A stretch of 39,531 bases of DNA. Origin: Solirhodobacter olei (GTDB lineage Bacteria > Pseudomonadota > Alphaproteobacteria > Rhodobacterales > Rhodobacteraceae). The stretch spans positions 1 to 39,531 of the forward strand of contig NZ_RRYH01000042.1 in NCBI RefSeq assembly GCF_004010155.1, in the 5' to 3' direction. Below the pieces are notes generated by a model, which saw only the letters and a program-made list of their open reading frames with translations, searched no databases and was not told the DNA's origin. Of the stretch, positions 8,001 through 16,135 are shown piece after piece. Numbering within the stretch: position 1 is the first letter of the stretch; each line of letters begins with the position of its first letter. Made by a program: the position numbers and the translations under genes.

Positions 8001-9829
8001 CCGGGCGCGGGGTCGATGCCCTGCGCTCGATCGCCGGGCTCGATCCGATGACTGCGACGGCCTTTGCGGACCGGGTGTCCTCGGGCAGCCTTCACCTTGG
8101 CCCTCGGAGCGTCGTGCTGGTGGATCAGGCCGAGCGGCTTGGGGTGCGGGCGCTCGACAGGCTGGCTGAGGCGGTCGAGATCGCCGGCGCGCGGCTGGTG
8201 CTGGCGAGCAGTGCCCCGGATCAGGATCCGCTGGAGGCCGGGGCCGGGTTGCGGCTTCTCTCTTCGCGTCTTGGCGCAGCCGAGTTGACCGTCCTCGAGC
8301 GTCAGCGCGATCCGGCCGACCGGCTGGCGGCCGAGCTGCTTTTCGCCGGCGGGGCCGAGGCCCGCCAGGCCGTCGCCCATTACATCGCAGCGGGCCAGGT
8401 GGTGGCGGCCGAGCGCTCCGAACAGGCCATCACCGCGCTGGCCGAGGGTTTTGTCAGAGACCCCGCATCCGACAAGCTGGCGCTGGCGCTGTCCCGGGCG
8501 GATGCCACCGCGCTCAATCAGGCGATCCGCGCGGCTTTTCGGGCGGAGATCCCGGAAGCGGAGCGGCCCGCTGAGCAGCACTACGAACGTGGGGAAGGGC
8601 AGGGGGCTCTTGTGCTCGCGGCCGGGGACAAGATCAGCTTCGCGCGGGGCCTGTCCGAGGTCGGGCTACGCGCCGGGGCGCAGGCCGAGGTGATCGAAGC
8701 GAGGGAAGACGCCGCCATTGTTGGCATCGGGGCAGGGGAGGCGCGTCAGCTTCTGCGCCTGACCCCGGCCGATCTGGCGGGAGCCGATTACGCCTGGGCC
8801 ACCACGATCCACCGCGCGCCGAGCGAGGGCGTGGTTTCTGTCCATGTGCTCGCCGAAGGCGGGCTCGATCGCGCCTCGGCGCAGCGGGCCTTCACCCGCC
8901 ACACTGACAGCCTCGCGATCTACGTCCCGCGCGGGGAGGGGAGGGCGCAGGAGTATCTGTCCGATCTCGTGACGCGCGAGCGGCCGAGCCACAGCGCGTT
9001 CGACGCGATCACCGACAAGACCGACGCCATCCGCGCCGCCTTCGAGGCGTCCGAGAAGCCCGAACGGCGGCTGCTCTTCGAACCGGCGCGGCGCGCGGTG
9101 GGCGAGTTCCTGGAGCGGGTCGGGGCGCGCCTCGAGGGTGCGTTCGGAAGGGCCCAGGTTCATGAAGCGCCGGAGCGAACCCTCGACAGTCTCGCGCGGA
9201 CGCTCATCGACCGGGCGATGGTGCCTTATGACGCCGTGGACGATGCCTTTCGCCGGGATCCGGCCGTGTTCAGCAGGCTGGTAGACGTGGACGTGGCGGG
9301 ACGGGATCCGGGCGCCACCGAGCAGGGCCGCGATCACCAGATGCTTCTGCGGAAAGCCTTTGAACTCCGGGAGGGCCGGGCGCCGTCGAAGGAAGAGCGG
9401 GCCGCGCTCGATCGGGAGGCGGCCGTCCTGACCTCCCCGACCTTCTACCGGGGCCTGGTCGCACCGCTCTCTCCTGAGCAAAGGGCAGAGGTTCGCCGCC
9501 TGACCCGTGAGCTGGCCAAGGCCAGTCAGGAGATGGACTACAAACAGCTCCCACCGCGAACCCGCAACAGGTTTGCCGTGTATGTCGCGCTCGACGCAGC
9601 CGGCAAGCATGAAGCGCGCGACCTCTACGGCCGGATGCTGACCGAGACCTCGCGCTACATTCTGGCAGAGCTGGGCAAAGACCGCGGCGTGAAGTCCGAA
9701 ATGGTCCGCGACGTGATCGAACAGCGTAAGGAGCTTTCCATCGGCCGGGACGCTGCCCTCGGCCGCGGGCACGGCCGCACGCTGCAACAGCCCGACCACG
9801 ACAAGGGAGGGATTGATTTTGGCTTCTAG
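5051..9829 (+). CDS. traA: Ti-type conjugative relaxase-helicase TraA with duplicated helicase module
   Basis: Protein of 1592 residues that should nick oriT, stay bound to the 5' end and unwind the plasmid strand for transfer. Residues 1-220 form the MobA/MobL relaxase domain: MAVYYFEANVVSASTGASAV at the start, AAYR with Tyr25, and the metal-binding histidines in IHDIPENPHAHVML (His140, His147, His149). Residues 250-745 form a RecD/TraI-like helicase: Walker A GHAGTGKT (383-390), Walker B MDEAG (452-456), GDAEQLQPVSAG (481-492), TIHKSQGMTVD (687-697) and YVALSR (713-718). Residues 835-1295 repeat the whole module, but with Walker A GGPGSGVT (954-961, Lys replaced by Val) and DQAERLG for the Walker B box, so the copy is presumably ATPase-dead. 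The C-terminal 300 residues are helical and charged. The gene overlaps traF by 11 bases. Confidence 0.93.
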   Translation: MAVYYFEANVVSASTGASAVWSAAYRHATSMTSLQKSVERDYSRKADELVHEEIILPPDAPAWARERYGSPDVARASERLWNDIEGREAQSSRARVAQFARSLTIALPVELGRAERVTLMREYLTSTFAARGMVVDWVIHDIPENPHAHVMLSLRRLEEEGWGLKERGWNAREFLVDWRRSWADFANMALERAGHEARIDHRTLGEQGIELAPESFSPYVAAHAEAAGVTARGKERAEAARIANRDYLLARPEHILVVLSAKKTVFSAEDIRKELAKRLNVTIGGQAHDLEPEAFGDVLDRVLGARELVQMEEVGPRGEALFSTRSQQLVEARMLQQAIELAGKTVPLAEGQGAEALSENLNKGQAAAVRAMVAPEALTLVTGHAGTGKTFAIAEAARVWQERGFEVLGGAISGKAAQELDGIVGLKAASLAAWESRWANGQVPEGPFVFFMDEAGMVGSNSWARVQAHIADMGGKLIAVGDAEQLQPVSAGSAFKVIQDKIGSAVIDFVRRQTDPLDRLATHDLAMGGKSVGKALWHYQAQKKITFQPSASHAVEAIVEHYFTGDALESRIALAHRNADVDALNRELRAEAIRLGVVDPESVQQYPRPQAADLLEAAEPRPPLELGQGDRVRFTRPEREASVQRSAFGTVLAATPPQIVVAVDGRDDPVTLDPAKFLDLDYGYAATIHKSQGMTVDRAFVLGSETLNQHLLYVALSRHRDHVELHMPFSKRVTGMADLIAIGQRKGYMTLTDGLDGFDPKAPLPSSVRALFDQLPELARRADVVASAGPSERSSQVDDVELVQVATRTAGLLSADFVAGQSPLTAEAGAAVAAPQAVVEDLLAHRSAITAEDVARAISREVRDPETFVRLFFEAMAHPDLVAIERGGSRGDKLYTTAAQVLAEAALADRGARLAMRPDARAIPFAARDYSLNAAQRAALGEVLQGRRLSILTGGPGSGVTWTLGAIHHAYARAQWDVIGVAATGRGVDALRSIAGLDPMTATAFADRVSSGSLHLGPRSVVLVDQAERLGVRALDRLAEAVEIAGARLVLASSAPDQDPLEAGAGLRLLSSRLGAAELTVLERQRDPADRLAAELLFAGGAEARQAVAHYIAAGQVVAAERSEQAITALAEGFVRDPASDKLALALSRADATALNQAIRAAFRAEIPEAERPAEQHYERGEGQGALVLAAGDKISFARGLSEVGLRAGAQAEVIEAREDAAIVGIGAGEARQLLRLTPADLAGADYAWATTIHRAPSEGVVSVHVLAEGGLDRASAQRAFTRHTDSLAIYVPRGEGRAQEYLSDLVTRERPSHSAFDAITDKTDAIRAAFEASEKPERRLLFEPARRAVGEFLERVGARLEGAFGRAQVHEAPERTLDSLARTLIDRAMVPYDAVDDAFRRDPAVFSRLVDVDVAGRDPGATEQGRDHQMLLRKAFELREGRAPSKEERAALDREAAVLTSPTFYRGLVAPLSPEQRAEVRRLTRELAKASQEMDYKQLPPRTRNRFAVYVALDAAGKHEARDLYGRMLTETSRYILAELGKDRGVKSEMVRDVIEQRKELSIGRDAALGRGHGRTLQQPDHDKGGIDFGF

Positions 9830-10202
9830 GCTCGCGCTCGGCCTCGGCGGCGCCATTTTCGCGCTGGCGCTCGCTCTCGGCCTGGCCGGCTGGCGCTTCA
9901 ATCTGACGCCTTCCGTCCGCGGGCTGATCTTCCGGCCAATTACCGCGCAGATAGCTGTGGGTCGCTACGTGGCGTTCTGCCTGCCCTGGACCTCGGCCGA
10001 GCTGCCCGAGAGCAGCCACACGGATGTGCCGGTATGTACCGCTGACCACCCGAACCGGGTGAAGCTCATCAAGCGCGTCGGCTTCATTGAGCCGGACGGT
10101 CGCCTTTACGTCGAAGGCAGCAACCCGCGCTCATATGATAGCCGCTACTACGGGCCGATCCCGAGAAGCGCCGTCACGACCGTTATGGCGAGGGTCTGGT
10201 AG
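9819..10202 (+). CDS. traF: TraF-type S26 signal-peptidase-like protein, short form
   Basis: Protein of 127 residues related to conjugative TraF, the S26 protease that in RP4/Ti-type systems matures and cyclises the pilin. An N-terminal membrane segment (about 3-24) is followed by FNLTPSVRGLI, in which the Ser corresponds to the family nucleophile. VKLIKRV would supply the catalytic Lys, and the C-terminal box NPRSYDSRYYGPIP is diagnostic. Typical TraF proteins have about 170-180 residues. Here the loop between the Lys box and the C-terminal box is nearly absent, so the protein may be minimal or degenerate. A TTG start at 9819 was chosen: AGGGAGG lies 8 bases upstream and the start overlaps the end of traA, indicating coupling. 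No traB follows. Confidence 0.75.
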   Translation: MASRLALGLGGAIFALALALGLAGWRFNLTPSVRGLIFRPITAQIAVGRYVAFCLPWTSAELPESSHTDVPVCTADHPNRVKLIKRVGFIEPDGRLYVEGSNPRSYDSRYYGPIPRSAVTTVMARVW

Positions 10203-10562
10203 GGCAGGCCGTGCAATGTGACGAGCATGCCTTTTGGTCCATGGATGGCTCTTTATCGAGGCAGGTGGTCTCTTCTGCCAGACCCATACGCGCTTGGTAT
10301 TCTTTCGTGGAAGCACTCAACGTTCGTGGCCTGGCCGGTCTTGTCTCGTCCGTCGGGTTGTGGATGGGCGCCCGCAAACTTCGAGCCGGATCATAGGCCA
10401 AGGCGCTGCATGTACGAGTTGGACACGGCTCTTTCGATGCGGGCCAGAGCGGAGCCGAGGCGAGGTGGGACTCGGTGCGCGATTATATGTGTAGTCTGTT
10501 CACAACAGCCTCCCGCGCTATCTAGACTGCAAGCCTGACGAACACAGCGAAGAGGTTTGGCC
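10203..10562. other. gene-poor stretch between traF and ggt
   Basis: No gene supported. Open frames on both strands are short, overlap and lack ribosome binding sites. The right boundary of the mobilisation block must lie here; I see no attachment-site repeat or insertion-sequence end. Confidence 0.4.
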
Positions 10563-12323
10563 ATGCGCCGTGTCGCACTCCTCCTATCGGCGCTTGCCTT
10601 CATTGGGTCCGGAGCATTGGTGAACGCAAAGGACGGCCCGCCTGCCGCTCTGCCCGATCTCGGGGCCGTGCACGCAACGCGCGCCGAGCTCGCCGCGGCG
10701 CAGCCTGTGACCGCAAAGCATGCGATGGTGGTCACTGCCCAGCATCTGGCAACGGAGATCGGTGTCGATATCCTGAAGAAGGGGGGTAATGCGGTGGATG
10801 CGGCAGTTGCGGTCGGCTATGCGCTTGCCGTCGTTCACCCTTGCTGTGGCAATATCGGCGGGGGCGGGTTCATGACCCTGCATCTGGCCGATGGCCGGAA
10901 CCTGTTTCTTGATTTTCGGGAGAAGGCACCGCTCGCAGCGACGACGACCATGTTCCAAGACGCAAACGGAAACGTGGTGCCGGAGCGAAGCCGGTCCTCC
11001 TGGCTCGCGATCGGCGTGCCCGGGACTGTCATGGGGCTCGACGAAGCCTTGACCACCTATGGCACGATGAGCCGCGCGGAAGTGATGGCTCCGGCGATCG
11101 CGCTGGCTCGGAAAGGTTTCGTGCTGAATGCTTCCGATGCCCATATCCTCGCGCTCCGGGCCAAAGTCTTTGCCAGCCAGCCCAATGTTGCTGCGATCTT
11201 TCTGCATCCCGACGGCAAGCCCTATTCGGCGGGGGAACGCCTCGTTCAGCCGGCGCTGGCCAAGACGCTCGATCTGATCGCCAGGAAGGGCCCCGACGCG
11301 TTCTACAAGGGCCCAATCGCCCGGGCCATTGTCGCGGCCAGCCAGCAAGGCGGTGGGCTATTTACGATGAAGGATTTTGCGGACTATTCCGCGCCATGGA
11401 GCGCGCCGGTCACTTGCCGCTATCACGGCTACCAGGTCGTCTCGACCCCGCCGCCGAGTTCCGGCGGCACGACAGTTTGCGAAATCCTCCAGATCGTCGC
11501 GCCCTATCCCTTCGCGAAGTGGGGCTTCGGCTCTACGCAAGTTACGCATTATCTGGTTGAAGCGGAGCGCTGCGCTTTCGCCGACCGAAATACTTATCTC
11601 GGCGATCCGGCCTTCGTTACAAACCCGATTGCGAAGCTCCTGTCGGCAGACCACGCCGCGAAGATCCGGAGTGAGATTGCACCGGACAGGGCCACGCCGT
11701 CGTCAGAGGTGAAAGGCAGCCTCGGTGCCGACGAGGGCCAGCACACCACGCAGTATTCGATCGTCGACGCGCAGGGTAACGCGGTCTCGGTCACCTATAC
11801 GATCAACTTCTTCTTCGGCACCGGCAAGATCGCCGGAGACACCGGCTTCTTCCTGAACAACGAGATGGACGATTTCACATCGAAGCCCGGCGTGGCCAAT
11901 GCCTTCGGTCTGGTGCAGGGAAAGACCAACGAGATCCAGCCAGGCAAGCGCCCGCTTAGCTCCATGACGCCAACGATCGTGCTCAAGAGCGGCAAGCTCT
12001 TCATGGTTACGGGGAGCCCCGGCGGGTCGACGATCATCTCGACCACGCTGGAAAGCATCCTCAACGTCGTCGATTTCGGGATGAACATGCAGCAGGCGGT
12101 CGATGCACCGCGCCTGCATCACCAGTGGCTACCCGATATCGTGACAGTCGAGCCCGGGTATCTGAGCCCGAAGGTCAAGGTGGCACTCGAAGGGATGGGA
12201 TACACGTTCAGGGTGCACTCCCCCTGGGGAGCAGACGAAGCGATCCTGCGCAATCCTGCGACGAGTCTTCTAGAAGGCGCTAACGACAACCGCCGACCGT
12301 CGGGACTGGCAGCCGGCTATTGA
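10563..12323 (+). CDS. ggt: gamma-glutamyltransferase, periplasmic
   Basis: Protein of 586 residues. Gamma-glutamyltransferases cleave the gamma-glutamyl bond of glutathione and related compounds, or transfer the glutamyl group. It begins with a Sec signal peptide (MRRVALLLSALAFIGSGALV, cleavage probably after VNA). It keeps the family blocks GGNAVDAAVAVGYAL, IGGGGFM, DFREKAP and GVPGTVMG in the large subunit. The autocatalytic nucleophile is Thr395 in GQHTTQYSIVD, where the precursor is cut into two subunits. The small subunit shows FLNNEMDDF, KRPLSSMTPTIV, TGSPGGS and DAPRLHHQWLPD, all very close to the E. coli enzyme. The ATG at 10563 follows GAAGAGG. It appears to be a single-gene unit, with about 430 bases before the convergent TRAP operon. 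Confidence 0.95.
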   Translation: MRRVALLLSALAFIGSGALVNAKDGPPAALPDLGAVHATRAELAAAQPVTAKHAMVVTAQHLATEIGVDILKKGGNAVDAAVAVGYALAVVHPCCGNIGGGGFMTLHLADGRNLFLDFREKAPLAATTTMFQDANGNVVPERSRSSWLAIGVPGTVMGLDEALTTYGTMSRAEVMAPAIALARKGFVLNASDAHILALRAKVFASQPNVAAIFLHPDGKPYSAGERLVQPALAKTLDLIARKGPDAFYKGPIARAIVAASQQGGGLFTMKDFADYSAPWSAPVTCRYHGYQVVSTPPPSSGGTTVCEILQIVAPYPFAKWGFGSTQVTHYLVEAERCAFADRNTYLGDPAFVTNPIAKLLSADHAAKIRSEIAPDRATPSSEVKGSLGADEGQHTTQYSIVDAQGNAVSVTYTINFFFGTGKIAGDTGFFLNNEMDDFTSKPGVANAFGLVQGKTNEIQPGKRPLSSMTPTIVLKSGKLFMVTGSPGGSTIISTTLESILNVVDFGMNMQQAVDAPRLHHQWLPDIVTVEPGYLSPKVKVALEGMGYTFRVHSPWGADEAILRNPATSLLEGANDNRRPSGLAAGY

Positions 12324-12704
12324 GTGCCGGGCTTGCCAAAGGCGAACCCCGGGTTGCCAGAAAGCCGGGCGACGTAATGCAGAGAGTGGCGTTTTGCGAG
12401 CCCGAGTCCCCTTTACCCCAAGGTCATCGGTCTATCCGAAGCGCCGAAAGATTGGACTCGTGTATCAAACGCACCAACCTAACCCCGCGGAATTCCGGTG
12501 CGTTCGGCTAGATTGGAGGTTGTGCGGCCCCAGCAGAGACTGTCATTCACAGCCGCCCATTGGGAGTGGGGCTGAGTCCGCACAATTTAATTTAGCACGA
12601 CGGTATCGCGTTACCTAAGACAATTGACAGTGCGTTGCAGAACCTGCGCCGAGACCTGATCCGCAACGGCTGCGACGGGCTGGAGCATGTGAGGTCGAAA
12701 CAAT
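12324..12704. other. intergenic region between the convergent ggt and TRAP operon
   Basis: No gene supported. The last third contains a fragment reading NLRRDLIRNGCDGLEHV in one plus-strand frame, which looks protein-like but cannot be assigned. It may be the end of a lost mobile gene. Confidence 0.35.
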
Positions 12705-12732
12705 TCAGGCGAGGCCCGAGGACCTCGCCTGA
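12705..12732 (-). terminator. stem-loop terminator of the TRAP operon
   Basis: Perfect 10-bp inverted repeat TCAGGCGAGG / CCTCGCCTGA with an 8-base loop, 21 bases beyond the dctP stop codon. On the plus-strand side it is followed by TCGTTTT and on the minus side by ATTGTTTC, so it may work for the TRAP operon and partly in the other direction for ggt. Confidence 0.7.
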
Positions 12733-12753
12733 TCGTTTTGGTATTGCCCCGCG

Positions 12754-13764
12754 TTATTTGCGAAGCTTGGCCAGATCGGCCTCGATCGTCTTCACTTCCT
12801 GCTGGTGGCCAGCGGCAGCGAACTTCTCCATCTCCGGCTTGGCGAGATCGCGCATCTTGGCGAGCTGTGCGTCGCTGACGACGGTGACCTGCATCCCGTG
12901 CTTCTTCAGGAAGGTCAGCGCGGTCTTCTGGGCCGAGCGGCTGTAGTCACGCTCGAATTTCCGCGAGTCGACGGCGGCCTCGGTGATCGCCTTGTGCTCG
13001 TCCGGCGTCAGCTTGTCCCACCACGCCTTCGAGGCCAGCATGACCCAGGGGCTGTAGACGTGCTTGGTGAGCGAGAGATACTTCTGCACCTCGTAGAACT
13101 TGCTGGATTCGATCGTGTTGACCGGGTTTTCCTGTCCGTCGACGGTATGCGTCTCGAGCGCGGTGAAGAGCTCGGAGAAGGACATCGGCACGGCGTTTGC
13201 ACCCAGACGATCAAACATGTCGATATACATCGGGTTTTGCATCACGCGCAGCTTGATGCCCTTCAGGTCGGCCACGGTCTTGATCGGGCGAACCGAGTTC
13301 GTCAGGTTACGGAACCCGTTCTCCCAGTAGACGATGCCGACCAGGCCCTTGGCCTGCAGCGCGTTCAGCAGCTTCTGCCCGAACGGCCCATCAAGGATCG
13401 TGTCGGCTTCCTTGGTGTTGGAGAACAGGAACGGCAGGTCATAGACGCCGAAATCGCTGTCGATCCCGACCAGGGTGGCCGTGGAGCCGACCATCATCTC
13501 CTGCGCGCCGCCGATCAGAGCGTTCTGCATCTGGATGTCGCTACCGAGGCTGGCGTTGCCGAAGCCCTTCACATGCAGCTTGCCGCCGGTACGCTTCGCC
13601 AGATCCTTGGCGAAGAAGTCCACCGCCTTGCCCTGGTTGCTGTCGGCCGAGAGGCCGTAGCCGAAGCGGATGATCCGCGAGTGATAGTCGGCTGCCTGCG
13701 ATGTTACCGCGGTCATCGCGGCGAGGCCGAGGCCCAGCATGATCGTACGCATCTGTTTCTTCAT
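12754..13764 (-). CDS. dctP: TRAP transporter substrate-binding protein (DctP)
   Basis: Periplasmic receptor of 336 residues for a tripartite ATP-independent transporter. It has a signal peptide with two starting Lys residues and cleavage near SQA-ADY (about residue 24), followed by the DctP fold. The conserved carboxylate-binding region KGIKLRVMQNPMYIDMFDRLGANAVPMS and the block ELFTALETHTVDGQENPVNTI are clear. The ATG at 13764 follows AGAGGAGGAAGAA. The gene is last in the operon after dctM (24 bases apart), and a strong stem-loop follows. The link to gluconokinase and a LacI regulator suggests a sugar-acid ligand such as gluconate; that is inference. Confidence 0.93.
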   Translation of the reverse strand: MKKQMRTIMLGLGLAAMTAVTSQAADYHSRIIRFGYGLSADSNQGKAVDFFAKDLAKRTGGKLHVKGFGNASLGSDIQMQNALIGGAQEMMVGSTATLVGIDSDFGVYDLPFLFSNTKEADTILDGPFGQKLLNALQAKGLVGIVYWENGFRNLTNSVRPIKTVADLKGIKLRVMQNPMYIDMFDRLGANAVPMSFSELFTALETHTVDGQENPVNTIESSKFYEVQKYLSLTKHVYSPWVMLASKAWWDKLTPDEHKAITEAAVDSRKFERDYSRSAQKTALTFLKKHGMQVTVVSDAQLAKMRDLAKPEMEKFAAAGHQQEVKTIEADLAKLRK

Positions 13765-13788
13765 TTCTTCCTCCTCTGGTGAAAAAAG

Positions 13789-15066
13789 TTAGCTGACCCA
13801 GGCCATTGGCACGGTGATGAGGCCCGGGAAGACGATGAACAGGATGATCAGGACGATGTAGGCGACGAGGAACGGCCAGATGCCCTTCGTCGCGCTCTCG
13901 AGCGAGATCTTGGCGACGCCGCAGATCACGTTCAGGACGGTGCAGACCGGCGGGTGGATCAGGCCGAGCGTGCCGACGAGCACGAACATCACGCCGAAAT
14001 AGGTGGGGTCGATGCCGGCCTTCAGTGCGATCGGCATCAGTACTGGCCCCATGACGAGGATCGTGGGCGTCAGGTCCATCACCGTGCCGATCAGCAGCAG
14101 GAGAGCCATCATTCCGCCCATCAGCACGCGCGGATCATGCATCAGGGGGGATAGAAGCTCGCTCACCTGCTCGGGCAGGTCGGCCAGCGTGACCATGTAG
14201 GACGCAACGAGCGCACCGCAGACCAGGAACATTACCGTGCTCGTCGTGCGCGCTGCAGCGACGAAGATGTCGGCGAGCTGGGAGAGCTTGACCTCGCGGT
14301 AGATGAAGACAGCGACCAGCAGCGAATAGACGGCTGCGACCACAGCGGCTTCAGTTGGTGTAAAGATACCGCCGCGCAGACCACCGATGATGATGACCGG
14401 CAGGACCAAGGCCCAGAGACCATCAACCAGCGCATGGCGCCGCTCGCCCCAGGTGCGCTTACGCTGCGGAATCACGTCCATGCGGCGGGCGAGAAGCGCC
14501 CAGACACTGACCAGTGCCACGCCCATCATCACGCCCGGGGCGATCCCGGCGAGGAAGAGCTTGCTGATCGAGATATTGGTCGTCACCCCGAAGATGATGA
14601 AGGACATCGAGGGCGGGATGATTGGAGCGATGATCCCGCCGGAGGCGATGAGACCAGCTGAGCGCGGCACCGAATAGCCGTTGTCACGCATCATCGGGAT
14701 CAGCAGCGTCGCGAGCGCGGCGGTGTCGGCAATGGCGGAGCCGGAGAGGCTTGCCAGCAGTACCGAGGCGCCGATGACGACATAGCCGAGGCCGCCGCGG
14801 ATATGGCCGACAAGGCTCACTGCCAGATCGATGATGCGGCGCGAAATGCCGCCCGCGTTCATCAGTTCACCCGCCAGGATGAAGAAGGGCGCCGCCATCA
14901 GCGGGAAGTTGTCCGCACCCGCCAGCATGTTCTGGGCGACGAGCTGGGCGTTGAAGAAATCGAGGTGGTACATCAGCGCGACGCCTGTGAGCATCAGCGC
15001 GAAGGCGATGGGCATGCCGAGCATCAAGAGGGCCATCAGCGAGCCCAGGAAGACTACGAGGGTCAT
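13789..15066 (-). CDS. dctM: TRAP transporter large permease (DctM)
   Basis: Inner-membrane protein of 425 residues, the usual DctM length, with about twelve hydrophobic segments. It carries family motifs such as GMPIAFALMLTGVALM near the start, FFILAGELMNAGGISRRIIDLA, SGSAIADTAAL and IIPPSMSFIIFGV. It forms the ion-coupled transport channel with DctQ. The ATG at 15066 overlaps the dctQ stop (TCAT on the plus strand, ATGA in the gene sense), so translation is coupled. A longer open frame upstream runs through dctQ in another frame and was not used. Confidence 0.94.
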   Translation of the reverse strand: MTLVVFLGSLMALLMLGMPIAFALMLTGVALMYHLDFFNAQLVAQNMLAGADNFPLMAAPFFILAGELMNAGGISRRIIDLAVSLVGHIRGGLGYVVIGASVLLASLSGSAIADTAALATLLIPMMRDNGYSVPRSAGLIASGGIIAPIIPPSMSFIIFGVTTNISISKLFLAGIAPGVMMGVALVSVWALLARRMDVIPQRKRTWGERRHALVDGLWALVLPVIIIGGLRGGIFTPTEAAVVAAVYSLLVAVFIYREVKLSQLADIFVAAARTTSTVMFLVCGALVASYMVTLADLPEQVSELLSPLMHDPRVLMGGMMALLLLIGTVMDLTPTILVMGPVLMPIALKAGIDPTYFGVMFVLVGTLGLIHPPVCTVLNVICGVAKISLESATKGIWPFLVAYIVLIILFIVFPGLITVPMAWVS

Positions 15067-15590
15067 TCGGAGGCCCCCTCGATCTCGGCGATGTTCTGCG
15101 GCCTTGTGCCAGGGATATGCGCCCGCGGATCGTTCCGCAGGATCCACCAGAGATTCATGCCCACGATGACGAGCATCGAGGCCGAGCATACGAGGCCGGC
15201 CGAGGCCATCAGCGCGTTCGGATAATGCATCACGGTCGAGAAGGTACGCAGGCCGATCAGGGTCTGATCCCAGCTGCCGACGAGGAACAGCCACAGCCCG
15301 TAGAGGATCAGCACATGGCTGATGATAGCGCTTACACGGCGAAGCCTGGGTGGCAGTGCGGCCTGCAGGATCTCCATCCCCAGATGCGCCTTCTGGCGCA
15401 GGGCGAGGATCGAACCGAGGAAGATCATCCAGACGAACATGAGCCGCGAAAGCTCCTCCGCCCAGTCGATTCCGGTGTTGAATAAGTAGCGCAGCACGAC
15501 GTTGCCGAAGGTCAGCACCACCATGACTGCCAGCGCCAGTGCCATCAGCAGTTCGACAATGCGCCCATTACGGATGAAGTTCAGTCCCAT
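15063..15590 (-). CDS. dctQ: TRAP transporter small permease (DctQ)
   Basis: Membrane protein of 175 residues with four hydrophobic segments. It has the DctQ hallmark GNVVLRYLFNTGIDWAEELSR in the first half and LRQKAHLGMEIL in the middle. It pairs with DctM in the membrane. The ATG at 15590, preceded by GGGGGGAG, was chosen over a TTG six codons upstream that lies within that purine tract. The gene overlaps the end of gntK by 23 bases and dctM by 4 bases, so gntK-dctQ-dctM-dctP form one transcript. Confidence 0.9.
   Translation of the reverse strand: MGLNFIRNGRIVELLMALALAVMVVLTFGNVVLRYLFNTGIDWAEELSRLMFVWMIFLGSILALRQKAHLGMEILQAALPPRLRRVSAIISHVLILYGLWLFLVGSWDQTLIGLRTFSTVMHYPNALMASAGLVCSASMLVIVGMNLWWILRNDPRAHIPGTRPQNIAEIEGASE
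15323..15336. promoter_or_regulatory. possible second LacI-type operator inside dctQ
   Basis: TGATAGCGCTTACA matches the palindrome TGTAAGCGCTTACA at 12 of 14 positions and lies about 800 bases downstream of the promoter operator. LacI-family repressors can use distant auxiliary sites for looping. A chance match within coding sequence is equally possible. Confidence 0.3.
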
Positions 15591-16104
15591 CCGTCTCCCC
15601 CCTTTCAATCAGTGTCACCACGCGCGCCGCGATCTCCTCTGCCGAGGCGGCGATATCGACTGTCACGCCGCCTTCGTCCGCGGCCAGCGGCTCGAGGTCG
15701 TGCAGCTGGCTGTCGAGGAGTTCGGGCGGCATGAAGTGGTTTTTCCGGGCAATCAGCCGGTTTCGGATCAGCGCCGGATCGCCGGTGAGATGGACCACGA
15801 ACATCGGAGAAAGTGCCCCGGCCAGCTTGTCGCGGTAGCGCCGCTTCAGCGCAGAACAGGCCAGCACGACGGGTGCCTCGCCCTGTTCCCGGCAGGCCCG
15901 GGCGGCGCCGCCGATGGCGTCTAGCCAGTCGGCGCGCATCTCGTCGGTCAGCGGCGTTCCGCGCGACATGGCGCGGACATTCGCGACGGAATGGAACTCG
16001 TCAGCTTCCAAGAACCGACCGCCGATGCGGTCGGCGATAGCGCGTGCGACGGTCGATTTGCCGACGCCGCACACCCCCATGACGAGTATGCCCCTGTTGA
16101 GCAT
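15568..16104 (-). CDS. gntK: gluconokinase, GntK type
   Basis: Cytoplasmic kinase of 178 residues, the usual length, converting D-gluconate and ATP to 6-phosphogluconate for the Entner-Doudoroff or pentose-phosphate route. The P-loop is GVCGVGKST (10-18). Other family blocks are FLEADEFHS, NVRAMSRGTPLTDEMRADWL, VLACSALKRRYRDKL and VHLTGDPALIRNRL. The ATG at 16104 follows GGGGGGAAG; an in-frame start 20 codons upstream lies beyond the promoter and was rejected. It is first in the operon with the TRAP genes, which suggests the transporter imports gluconate or a related acid that this enzyme phosphorylates. Confidence 0.92.
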   Translation of the reverse strand: MLNRGILVMGVCGVGKSTVARAIADRIGGRFLEADEFHSVANVRAMSRGTPLTDEMRADWLDAIGGAARACREQGEAPVVLACSALKRRYRDKLAGALSPMFVVHLTGDPALIRNRLIARKNHFMPPELLDSQLHDLEPLAADEGGVTVDIAASAEEIAARVVTLIERGETDGTELHP

Positions 16105-16135
16105 CTTCCCCCCTCGCTCCTCTCGTGGGAGTGAG

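Noticed and set aside
6287-8581. Long open frame (over 750 codons) antisense to traA
   Set aside because: It is the shadow expected from GC-rich codon bias opposite a strong gene. The product is rich in Arg, Gly and His, matches no family, and has no ribosome binding site.
12805-13782. Plus-strand open frame opposite dctP
   Set aside because: dctP has signal peptide, family motifs and a ribosome binding site; the opposite frame has none of these.
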